Of a stretch of DNA of 64,000 bases, positions 28,177 through 36,055 are shown piece by piece. The stretch spans positions 914,738 through 978,737 of the forward strand of contig CAVQCO010000006.1 in NCBI GenBank assembly GCA_963711065.1. The letters are read 5' to 3'. The stretch comes from Bog-473 sp963711065. GTDB lineage: Bacteria > Actinomycetota > Acidimicrobiia > Acidimicrobiales > RAAP-2. The position numbers were made by a program, and so were the translations under genes. Position 1 is the stretch's first letter. Every line of letters begins with the position of its first letter. The notes under the pieces were generated by a model that did no database searches, had not been told where the DNA came from, and was given only the letters and a program-made list of their open reading frames with translations.

Positions 28177-29043
28177 TCAGCAGCGATAGACGCGTTCCGC
28201 GTTCTCCGCAAAGAGCTTGGCACGGGACGCAATGTCGAGTGCGACCGTCACGGTGCTGAATACCGTGTAGAGATCGTCGAAGGTTCCGTAGGTGGCATCG
28301 ACCGGAAAGTTGCTGGCGAACATGCAACGGTCGACGCCGAAGGCTTCGATGGCGTGTTCGAGCCAGGGAGCGAAGGCATCGACGTTCATGCACTCGAGTG
28401 GCATTGCGAGTCCCGAGAGCTTGCACAGCACGTTGCCACCGACGGCAGCCAGCGCGTCCATCCCGTTGCGCCACAGGGCGCGCTCCTCGTCGGAATCCGA
28501 CCGCGGCCAGCCAGTGTGCTCGACGACGACGGTCAGATCGTCGAAGCCGGCCAGCTGCGCCGCCGCGGGCTGAAGCTGGTCGGGATGCGCCATCAGCTCG
28601 AAGATCAGGTTCCGCTCCTGCAACGCAAGGAGTGCGCCGGCGTCGGGAACCGGCGCACTGGTGGGCCCCATCGGGCGGACCCCGCGAAACCGCGACGCCG
28701 TCATCTGCCGGTCGATGAGCTCGACGGCCTCGGCCACGGTCTCGGTCGGGGGGAGGCCGCCGATGATGGCGTGCGGTCCGCCGTCCGCCTTCGCGTTGCG
28801 GTCGAGCTCGACGGTCTCCTCGACGGAGTGACCGCCGGTCGCCGCGGCGACGTTGACGAACTTCTCGACGTTCCACTCCTCCGTCTCCGTTGCGTACGTG
28901 TCGAGACCGAAGCGGCGGTACATCCTCGAGGCGTCACCGGCGCCGCGCTCGGGAGGGCGCGAGAGGTAGGGGTACCAGTCCGTCCGGGCGGGATCCCAGA
29001 TGTGGACGTGCGCATCGACGATCCGCGCGGGTCGGGAGGTCAT
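28177..29043 (-). CDS. amidohydrolase (fuconolactonase/PDC hydrolase-like TIM barrel)
   Basis: 288 residues from ATG 29043, an ATGA overlap with the SDR stop. IVDAHVHIWDP (residues 8-18) holds the HxH; VVVEHTGWP the next His; the C-terminal Asp region reads MFASNFPVDATYG with Asn where Asp is common. This PF04909 subgroup includes lactonases acting on sugar or aromatic-derived lactones. Downstream of a Baeyer-Villiger monooxygenase and an SDR, a lactone-opening step is a sensible fit: BVMO makes the lactone and this enzyme opens it (inference). Confidence 0.8.
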   Translation of the reverse strand: MTSRPARIVDAHVHIWDPARTDWYPYLSRPPERGAGDASRMYRRFGLDTYATETEEWNVEKFVNVAAATGGHSVEETVELDRNAKADGGPHAIIGGLPPTETVAEAVELIDRQMTASRFRGVRPMGPTSAPVPDAGALLALQERNLIFELMAHPDQLQPAAAQLAGFDDLTVVVEHTGWPRSDSDEERALWRNGMDALAAVGGNVLCKLSGLAMPLECMNVDAFAPWLEHAIEAFGVDRCMFASNFPVDATYGTFDDLYTVFSTVTVALDIASRAKLFAENAERVYRC

Positions 29044-30695
29044 CGCTCCCCTGTATGCGGTGGAGTGTGGGTGACGACCTCCCGCAGCGTGGCGTCGAGC
29101 CAGTCGGGCACCGCGGGGCCGCCGAACACGACGCTGCCGATCGGTCGCGGGTGACTGCGAAGGCCGATCCAGCCGGTGCCGATGACCAGCTCCGCACCGG
29201 CGAGCGGCGCTGCGTCGGACTGGCCGAGCAGATGGGCGACCAGTTCACCGGCGGGTTCGGCCGCGGCCGGCTCCGGTGCCTCGATGCTCGCCGCGAAGGC
29301 GGTGACGCGCCCCTCCGTCGAGGACCGGGCGACCCGCGCCAGCTGCGCCGAGGCCTGGGCGCGGCTGCGACCTCCACTGGTGGTGGCGTCGGTGAGGGTC
29401 ACCAGCTGGAGCGGTCGAGCGGAGCTGGCGGCGTGGTCGGCGGCGGCCCTGGCCCACCCGGCGTCGGCCGCGATGTCGTCGATGATGCCGCGGTGCTCGG
29501 CCAGCACCTGCGCCCAGCCGTCGGTCGAGGTGCCCGTCGGCCGACGACCGCCGGACGCCACGACGACGGCGTCGACCGGCCCGACGGCGTCGACGACCGA
29601 GCCGAGCGCGCCGGCGGCGCCAGTGAAGCCGGGAGCCACCTCGGCGCGGTGGCAGGTGATGGACCGGCCCTCGAGAGCGGCCGTGAGCGACGCCGCCAGG
29701 CGTGGCCGGTCGGTGACGACAGCGCAGTAGCGCACCTGCCCCGACGGGTCGTTGGGGGAGCCTGGCTCTTCGAAGATCGGCCCGAAGCGGGGGTTGCCTC
29801 CGCCCCCGCTGACCTGGCTGGCTTCGGCGGCGGCGAACGCGCGGGGGACGACGGTGTCGAGCAGCCGGGCCAGGGAGACCACGTCGTCGCTGCGGACGAC
29901 CTCGAGAAGCCGGGGCTCCTCGACCACGGCCACCTCGGGCCCGCCGGCGAATAGGACCTGACCGCTGCACCAGCGGAAGCGGTCGTCGACGAGATAGGCG
30001 CCGAACGGCCCGAGGTCCTCGGGGCCCGGCATCGACGAGAGCGAAAGCCCACCCCCGCCCGAGGTCCTCCTCTCCCGACGGGCGCGCTCGACGGCGGCGG
30101 CCACCATCCGGGTGGCCGCGATCGGTGACATGGCGTTGACGGTCACGCCCTCCGGCACCTCCCGGCCGAGCTGCCAGGTGAGAGCGGCGATGGCCCGCTT
30201 CGCGCAGCTGTAGGCCCCGGCATCGGCGGCTCGCCACCCCGACCCGGAGGTGACCCCGAGAACGCTGCCGCGCCCGGCGGCGGCCATGAGCGGCAATGCG
30301 GCCTCGAGCACGTTCAGGTAGCCGCCGAGGTGCACGTCCAGCACGGCGAGCCATTCCTCCGCCGTGCCCTCCGCGAAACCGGTCTGCCGCGTGATGCCGG
30401 CGACGTTGACGACGGCGTCGAGCCCGCCCTGTTCGTCGACCAACTCCCGGAACAGGTCGCGCACCCCGGCTCCGTCGGTGACCGACACCGACGAGGCGCG
30501 CGCCGAGCCACCCGCCCCCACGATGCGACCGGCCGTCGTCTCCTGGGGTTCCGGGAGCCGCTCGGAGCCGTCGAGGGTCACGAGCGGATCCATGGTGACG
30601 ACGAACCAGCCGCCGCGGCCGAGCTCCTCTGCGATCGCCGCTCCGATGCCGCCCCCGCCGCCGGTCACGACGGCGACCCGTTGCCGCTTGCTCAC
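29040..30695 (-). CDS. tandem SDR protein (active N-terminal SDR plus degenerate second SDR domain)
   Basis: 551 residues from GTG 30695 (VSKRQRVAVVTGGGGGIG), whose GTGA overlaps the BVMO stop. The first half is a complete SDR: TGGGGGIG, NVAG, Ser in GVTSGSG, YSCAK. From about residue 320 a second Rossmann-like unit follows (YCAVVTDRPRLAASL, VDAVVVASGG, LQLVTLTDA), without the glycine motif or YxxxK, ending in a C-terminal tail. Single SDRs are about 250 residues, so this is double length. The second half is probably a structural or regulatory pseudo-SDR. It should oxidise an alcohol to the ketone used by the BVMO. Confidence 0.75.
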   Translation of the reverse strand: MSKRQRVAVVTGGGGGIGAAIAEELGRGGWFVVTMDPLVTLDGSERLPEPQETTAGRIVGAGGSARASSVSVTDGAGVRDLFRELVDEQGGLDAVVNVAGITRQTGFAEGTAEEWLAVLDVHLGGYLNVLEAALPLMAAAGRGSVLGVTSGSGWRAADAGAYSCAKRAIAALTWQLGREVPEGVTVNAMSPIAATRMVAAAVERARRERRTSGGGGLSLSSMPGPEDLGPFGAYLVDDRFRWCSGQVLFAGGPEVAVVEEPRLLEVVRSDDVVSLARLLDTVVPRAFAAAEASQVSGGGGNPRFGPIFEEPGSPNDPSGQVRYCAVVTDRPRLAASLTAALEGRSITCHRAEVAPGFTGAAGALGSVVDAVGPVDAVVVASGGRRPTGTSTDGWAQVLAEHRGIIDDIAADAGWARAAADHAASSARPLQLVTLTDATTSGGRSRAQASAQLARVARSSTEGRVTAFAASIEAPEPAAAEPAGELVAHLLGQSDAAPLAGAELVIGTGWIGLRSHPRPIGSVVFGGPAVPDWLDATLREVVTHTPPHTGER

Positions 30696-32522
30696 GAGGC
30701 CGTCGACCGGGCCTCGAGCTCCAGGCCCTCGAACGTGCCGGACTCGAGCCACTGCTCGAGCAGCTCGTGATAGCCGTTCCAGTCGCCCCTCCCCCCGCGG
30801 GTAATTGCCGTTGCGGGGATTCATCTCTTCCGGATGACCCTCGTTGTTGAGGCGCGAGGGCGTGCAGGCGGACATGAGGGCGCTGCTGTCGACGAAGGCG
30901 TCGACGATCCCCTGTGTCCACCGTTCCTCGGCCTCGGCGCTCACGTCGAACACCTCCACGCCACGCCGAGCGAGCTGTTCGATGGCACCGCCGACGAACC
31001 TGGCCCCCAGCACCGCCAATTGCGTGTAGTTGACGGTCACCACGGCCTGCTGCCCCGGCGCCGGCATGACGAACAGGTTCGGGAAGCCGCGGATCATCAT
31101 CCCGAAGAGGCTGGCCGCGCCGTCGGCCCACTTCTCGGCCAGTGTGACGCCGCCGCGCCCGACGATGTCGTGGCCCACGCGACGGAAGAGTGGCGTGACC
31201 TCGGCCTCGAAGCCGGTCCCGTACACGATGCAGTCGACGTCGTACTGCCTCCCCCCGACCACCGGGCCCTGCTCGGTGATCCGCTCGATCCCGCCGGGGC
31301 AGTCGACGAGGGTGACGTTGGGGTGGTTGAAGGCCTGCAGGTACTCGTCGTGGAAGCACGGTCGCTTGCAGAGGTACCGGTAGTACGGCTTGAGGATCTC
31401 GGCCGTGGCAGGATCGGCCACGAGCCCCTCGACCCGTCGCCGGTGCGCGTCCATGACCTCGTAGTCCACCTTCTCCGCGTTGCGCTTGAAGTCGGCGGAG
31501 GTCATACCCGGCTCTCGCGGGGGGTGGTTCACGAGCGCGTAGTGATGCGTCCACCCATCGTCCACCAGGTCGACCTCGACGGGGAGACCCGCCATGATCG
31601 CCTCGAAGTTCTCCATTCGGGCGTCTTGCCAGCCCGGCACGAGCGCGCGGTCGAACTCGGGATCGGTGGGGCGGTTGCCGCGCTCGCCGATCGCGGAGGG
31701 CGTGCGCTGGAACACGTAGACCTGCTTGGCCGATCTGGCCAGTGGCGGCAGACACTGGATACCGCTCGCCCCGGTGCCGATGAGAGCGACGGTCTTGTCC
31801 GCCAGGCGGGTGAGCGGCTCGTGCGCGGCTCCGCCGGTGTACTCGTAGTCCCACCGCGCGCTGTGGAACGAGCGCCCGGCGAAGTCCTCCATGCCGGGGA
31901 TGGCCGGCAGCTTCATCAGGTTGAGGATGCCCACGGCCAGCACGTACCAACGGCAGGTGAGCTCATCGCCACCGCGGTCGGTGTGGACCTGCCACCGGGC
32001 CGTCTCCTCGCGCCATTCGGCGCGGGTCACGCCGGTGTGGAACAACCCATCGGACACCAGGTCGAACCGGTCGGCGATCGCCTCGAGGTGGTGCAGGATC
32101 TCCTCGCCGAAGGCGTAGCGGTGGGTGGGGACGTAGCCCAGCTCCTCCAGCATCGGGAGGTAGATGTACGACTCGACGTCACACATCACACCGGGGTAGC
32201 GGTTCCAGTACCAGGTGCCCCCGATCCCGCCTGCCTGGTCGACGATACGGATCCGTTCGATGCCGGCCTTGCGCAGCTCAGCGCCCGCGAGCACGCCGGC
32301 GATGCCCCCGCCCACGATCACCACGTCGACGTCGTCGACGACCGGATCGCGCTCGATGTACGGGGTGAACGGGTCGTCGCGGTAGCGGGCGAACTCCAGG
32401 TCCGACCTCAGGTCCCGGATGTCCGCACGGCCGGGCACGAGCCGCTTGTCGCGCTCGAGGAGGTACTTGGCGCGGACAGACTCGGGGTCGTAGCTTCCTT
32501 CCGTCAGGTCGGACGCAGGCAT
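30692..32522 (-). CDS. Baeyer-Villiger flavin monooxygenase (cyclohexanone-monooxygenase type), one frameshift near the C-terminus
   Basis: About 609 residues. FAD motif VIVGGGIAGVLAG (about 68-80), BVMO fingerprint FAGRSFHSARWD (F-x-G-x3-H-x3-W-D), NADPH motif IGTGASGIQ, and the second-half motif MIRGFPNLFVM. The frame slips in a G-run near 30790: taking the neighbouring frame gives a proper family end (WNGYHELLEQWLESGTFEG) and a TGA at 30692-30694. Read without this correction the protein appears fused to the SDR. Converts a ketone plus O2 and NADPH into an ester or lactone. The operon with the SDR and a lactonase-like amidohydrolase gives an alcohol-ketone-lactone-acid route. Confidence 0.88.
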
Positions 32523-32857
32523 GCGGTAACACTAGGCCAGGTCTCCATCTCGGCCTCGGGGCTGGGCGGTCCGCGCTCGCCGACCGGAACCAGGATGGTC
32601 GTTCGGTGTCAACTGCGGCGAGAAGGGCCGACGGAAGGGTCGCGTCGTCACCATCGTGGAGCGGTGCGACGCACCATTCGGGCCGCGTCGCTGTGACGTG
32701 GGGCGAATCCGCCCCAGGGGTCGCACCGGCGCTCCCCGCCAACGTTGCGGGTTCACTCTTCACGGCGGAGCGGTCGGGAGAGAAGGTCCGCCGCGCGAGA
32801 CGAGCCCGCTTGCCAGGGCGCAGGACCCGATGGGGCCCACGGATCGGCATGCACCAG
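32523..32857. other. intergenic region upstream of the BVMO operon and XRE gene
   Basis: About 335 bases without a convincing gene on either strand; open frames here lack family features. Two perfect inverted repeats stand out: GGTGCG-a-CGCACC at 32663-32675 and TGGGGCG-AATC-CGCCCCA at 32699-32716. The region must hold divergent promoters for the BVMO (start 32522) and the XRE gene (start 32874), so either repeat may be an operator. Confidence 0.5.
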
Positions 32858-32875
32858 ATGATACGATCGTATTAT
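32858..32875. promoter_or_regulatory. palindromic operator overlapping the XRE start codon
   Basis: Perfect 12-base palindrome ATACGATCGTAT at 32861-32872, extended by two more pairing bases per side after one mismatch (32858-32875), running into the ATG at 32874. AT-rich in a GC-rich region. No Shine-Dalgarno is visible, so the mRNA may be leaderless, with autorepression by the encoded XRE protein. Confidence 0.5.
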
Positions 32876-33158
32876 GACACAATCGTCTCATACCCCCTCA
32901 CCGGCCGCAGGCCTCTTGCGGCGGGCGAGGCTGGAGCGTGGCTTGAGCCAAGGGCAACTCGCCGAGCGAGCCGGCGTGCCGGCGACCATGGTCTCGGCGT
33001 ACGAGCGCGATCGTCGCCAGCCGACCGTCCCCACGCTCACGCGGCTGTTGCGGGCAGCCGGGTTCGACCTCAGCATGCACCTCGTCCCGAGCGATGCCCG
33101 GAGCTCTCCCTACTCCTCCACCCGGGTCCATGGCGGATCGGACCTGCCGGCTGTGTAA
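32874..33158 (+). CDS. XRE-family helix-turn-helix protein (orphan antitoxin-like regulator)
   Basis: 94 residues. HTH region LRRARLERGLSQGQLAERAG through VSAYERDRRQPTVPTLTRLL (residues about 14-58), then AGFDLSMHLVP, the tail seen in actinobacterial XRE antitoxins that pair with nucleotidyltransferase or similar toxins. No partner gene follows: the next gene is on the other strand, and its 3' end overlaps this one tail-to-tail by 49 bases. It probably binds the palindrome over its own start codon. Confidence 0.75.
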   Translation: MTQSSHTPSPAAGLLRRARLERGLSQGQLAERAGVPATMVSAYERDRRQPTVPTLTRLLRAAGFDLSMHLVPSDARSSPYSSTRVHGGSDLPAV

Positions 33159-33847
33159 CTCGCCGAGGCGACGATCACGACCACGCCCAACGCGATGGCG
33201 AGGGGCAGAACGATCCCCACGTGGAGCACGAGCAGCGCGCCCACCAAGGCGCCGATGAACATCGCGGCGACCGCGATCAGACGCCGTCCCGACTTGGAAC
33301 CGTTGCCTCCCGCGAGGGCACTGTCCGCCCCGAGTCCCGTGACCGTCATCGTCAGCACCGTCGTCGTCAGGTCCGGGACCGCCAGCTTGCGCACGCTGGC
33401 GTTCTGGACACCCGTCGCCAAACTGAGGACCACGATGAGCGCATATCTGAACGAAGGCTGGGGAGGATCGTGACTCAGCGAGACCAGGATCAGCGACGCG
33501 GCCAGGAAGACCGACTGCGCGGTCAACGCCGCCGCGAGGTGCCGCCCCCGGTGATGGCCGTACTTCACATCGATCCGCCCACCGACGACCGATCCCGCTC
33601 CGAACGCGGCCAGCGCGACCAGCGAGGCGGCAATCGAGAACCCGTGCGCACCCGCAACCGCAAATCCCAGGAACACGACATTGCCGGTCATGTTTGCGAC
33701 GAACACGTGGCCCAGCACGAGATAGCTGAACGCATCGACGAGTCCGGTCACGAAGGTCATGGCGATCAAGAGCGGCGGCAGCGGTCCGAACCGGTCGGTA
33801 CGGTCGGGCGCCAAGGTCTCTCTGACCTCGGTGAGAAACGTGCTCAT
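33110..33847 (-). CDS. DUF1275 (YoaK-type) membrane protein
   Basis: 245 residues from ATG 33847, in an ATGA overlap with the dehydrogenase upstream. Six hydrophobic segments; family signature TFVTGLVDAFSYLVLGHVFVANMTGNVVFLG (in two parts, residues about 30-60) and ATGVQNASVRKL. The family is a widespread integral inner-membrane protein of unknown function. Co-transcribed with a beta-hydroxyacid dehydrogenase, which gives no clear functional clue. Confidence 0.85.
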   Translation of the reverse strand: MSTFLTEVRETLAPDRTDRFGPLPPLLIAMTFVTGLVDAFSYLVLGHVFVANMTGNVVFLGFAVAGAHGFSIAASLVALAAFGAGSVVGGRIDVKYGHHRGRHLAAALTAQSVFLAASLILVSLSHDPPQPSFRYALIVVLSLATGVQNASVRKLAVPDLTTTVLTMTVTGLGADSALAGGNGSKSGRRLIAVAAMFIGALVGALLVLHVGIVLPLAIALGVVVIVASASYTAGRSDPPWTRVEE

Positions 33848-34782
33848 GCCTGACCACTCCCTTCCCCTGCCGAACGCTGTGCGACGGCCTCGTCCTCTGC
33901 CAACCCGTTCCGCGCCGCGCTCACGTCGAGCCCGCTCGAGCCGTCGTGCACGAGCCCGCGCCACCGGTCGGCGATAGCCGCGGCCACGGGGGCAGCGTCA
34001 GCGCCGACGTCGGCCGAGACCAGGTCGAGGTCCTTCAACGCCCAGTCCAACGCAAAGTCGGCAGAGAAGTCGTGCTCGACCATCTTCGTGAGCTTGCTCA
34101 GCGCGTAGGGCGACGCCAACGGGTTGTCGCGCAAGGCCTCGAAGAGCGCTGGGATGGGCACGCCCAGTCGATCGGCGAGGGAGGCCGACTCGGCGGCGCC
34201 CTCGGTCTGGAACGCCAGCCACGTGTTGAGCACCAGCTTCATCCGACTGCCGGCGCCGGCGGGGCCCAGCCAGAGCGTCGCTTTTCCGAGGGCGCCGAAG
34301 ACGGGTTGGAGCGCGGTTTCCGCCTGGGGTGGTCCGGACGCCAGGATCAGCAGCTGCCCGGTCTCCGCGGGAACGCGGCTCCCCGAAACGGGTGCGTCCA
34401 CGAAGGTGACGGCCGGCGAGCGGGCCTGTGCTTCCGCCGCCAGGTGCTCGGTCGAGACCACCCCGACGGTCGCCATCTGCACCCAGAAGGAGGCGGGCCG
34501 CATGGCCTGCAGCCCCTGTTGCCCGAACATCACCTCCTCGGTGGCCTCGGCCGTCGGCAGCATGGTGATCACGACTTCGGCGTCCTTCACTGCCTCCGCC
34601 ACCGTGTCGTGCGCGGTGGCGCCGAGATCCACCAGTGCCACCGTCGACCTCCGGTGCCGGGACCACACGTCCACGTCCATGCCCGAGGCGAGAAGCCGGC
34701 GGCCCATCGCGGTGCCCATCGTGCCGGTCCCGATGACCGTGACCCGCGGTGTCGCCTTCGGGGAGTGCTGCCGAGTGGTCAT
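33844..34782 (-). CDS. NAD(P)-dependent beta-hydroxyacid dehydrogenase (3-hydroxyisobutyrate dehydrogenase family)
   Basis: 312 residues from ATG 34782 with GGAGGAGGA upstream. N-terminal VTVIGTGTMGTAMGRRLL (GxGxxG, residues 14-31), substrate loop DAPVSGSRVPAETGQL, catalytic Lys in AGSRMKLVLNTWL (about residue 177). Oxidises a 2- or 3-hydroxy acid to the semialdehyde or keto acid. Typical partner in branched-chain or xenobiotic acid catabolism; first gene of a two-gene unit with DUF1275. Confidence 0.88.
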   Translation of the reverse strand: MTTRQHSPKATPRVTVIGTGTMGTAMGRRLLASGMDVDVWSRHRRSTVALVDLGATAHDTVAEAVKDAEVVITMLPTAEATEEVMFGQQGLQAMRPASFWVQMATVGVVSTEHLAAEAQARSPAVTFVDAPVSGSRVPAETGQLLILASGPPQAETALQPVFGALGKATLWLGPAGAGSRMKLVLNTWLAFQTEGAAESASLADRLGVPIPALFEALRDNPLASPYALSKLTKMVEHDFSADFALDWALKDLDLVSADVGADAAPVAAAIADRWRGLVHDGSSGLDVSAARNGLAEDEAVAQRSAGEGSGQA

Positions 34783-34990
34783 GTCCTCCTCCTTTCTCGA
34801 CGGTCCCGATCTCCCGTCGATGAACCGGGTCTATGCCATTTCCGGGTCGATTTCCACCAGCTTCAGTCGCTCGTTCTCGGGCACCTTCCATGAGAAGTAC
34901 CCCACCGGACGGATCGTCTGACATCCCGCGTTTCCCGGAGATTCAAGCCGGTAGCGTCGCAACGAGCGGGACGCTCGAAAGGAGTCGAAG

Positions 34991-35449
34991 ATGGCCAAAT
35001 CGCTCTATACGGCCCGGGCTCACGTGGTGGGCGGTCGGGACCAGGGTCACGGCGTGACCAGCGACGGAGCGCTGGACGTTCAGCTGCGGACCCCCGCCGA
35101 GATGGGTGGTGACGGTGGAGGCACGAACCCCGAGCAGCTCTTCGCCGTGGGCTACGCCGCGTGCTTCGAGGGCGCGCTCGGCGTTGTGGGGCGTCGGGAG
35201 CGAGCGGACCTCGGCGCCGTGGCGATCGATGCAAAGGTGAGCCTCATCACCACGGAGAATCGCGGCTTCAACGTGGCCGTCGGGCTCGACGTCTCACTGC
35301 CGGGGATCGACGATCCCGAGCGCGCCGTCTCTCTCGTGGCCGCCGCACACGAGGTGTGCCCGTACTCGAACGCAACCCGGGGCAACGTGGAAGTCACCCT
35401 GAAGGCGAACGGCCACCGGGTCCCGGCCTCCCACGCCGTTCGCAGCTGA
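34991..35449 (+). CDS. ohr: organic hydroperoxide resistance protein (Ohr, OsmC superfamily)
   Basis: 152 residues, ATG 34991 with GAAAGGAG upstream. The two peroxidatic/resolving cysteines are in GYAACFEGAL (residue about 57) and HEVCPYSNATRGN (about 121), the latter being the Ohr signature. The N-terminal YTARAHVVGGRDQGHGVTSD matches Ohr, not OsmC. Reduces fatty-acid and other organic peroxides using lipoyl thiols. No OhrR-type MarR gene is beside it. It is followed after 32 bases by a DsbA-like thioredoxin-fold gene, probably co-transcribed. Confidence 0.92.
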   Translation: MAKSLYTARAHVVGGRDQGHGVTSDGALDVQLRTPAEMGGDGGGTNPEQLFAVGYAACFEGALGVVGRRERADLGAVAIDAKVSLITTENRGFNVAVGLDVSLPGIDDPERAVSLVAAAHEVCPYSNATRGNVEVTLKANGHRVPASHAVRS

Positions 35450-35481
35450 ACTATCAGACCTCCTCACTTGGTGGAACCGAG

Positions 35482-36036
35482 ATGAACTCGACTGATCCAA
35501 TCGCAACGCCCTCCGCGCATACCCCTGAAGGCGGAGTCCTCGTCGGCAACGCCGATGCGAAGAGCGGCATGGTGCTCTTCGAGGATCCACAGTGCCCCTA
35601 CTGCCGACAATTTGAAGAGATCAACGGGCCTCTCATCTCGACGGCGGTGGACGCCGGTGACCTTGGCGTCGAATACCGGATGCGCTGTTTCCTGGGCCCG
35701 GAGTCGGTACGAGCAGACAACGCGCTCGCTCTTGCTGCCGAGGACGGTCGCTTCGACGACCTCCGCCGGGCACTCTTCGTCGCCCAACCGCCCGAGGGAA
35801 CGGGCGGTTTCACGATTGACGACCTTCTGCAGCTGGGTGCGGAGGCTGGATTGACCGGTTCGGGCTTCGTCTCAGGTGTGCGGGGAGCTCGATATGAGAA
35901 GTGGGTGCTGGAGCGAGAGGCGGTCTACCAGGCACAGGACCCGCAGGGGACCCCGGCCGCGTGGCTCAACGGCAGCCCGATCGATTCGAGAGTGCTCTTC
36001 GACAAACCGCGGTTCGAGCGACGGCTACTCGGTTAG
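35482..36036 (+). CDS. DsbA/thioredoxin-fold oxidoreductase, cytoplasmic
   Basis: 184 residues from ATG 35482 (preceded by GGTGGAACCGAG). Redox site FEDPQCPYCRQFEE with CPYC at about residues 38-41; cis-Pro region QGTPAAWLNG near the C-terminus. No signal peptide or lipobox, so it would act inside the cell or be exported another way. Similar to thioredoxin_4/DsbA-like proteins. Next to ohr it may help keep thiol peroxidases reduced (inference). Confidence 0.85.
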   Translation: MNSTDPIATPSAHTPEGGVLVGNADAKSGMVLFEDPQCPYCRQFEEINGPLISTAVDAGDLGVEYRMRCFLGPESVRADNALALAAEDGRFDDLRRALFVAQPPEGTGGFTIDDLLQLGAEAGLTGSGFVSGVRGARYEKWVLEREAVYQAQDPQGTPAAWLNGSPIDSRVLFDKPRFERRLLG

Positions 36037-36055
36037 CGGAGGTACCACCGCCTCG

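Noticed and set aside
29040..32522. Single 1160-residue BVMO-SDR fusion protein
   Set aside because: A one-base slip in a G-run restores a family-typical BVMO end and a GTGA-coupled SDR start; two genes are annotated instead.
34835..34925. Minus-strand protein-like stretch ending WKVPENERLKLVEIDPEM
   Set aside because: Codon third positions look coding, but there is no start codon or full-length frame; it could be a remnant, too short to annotate.
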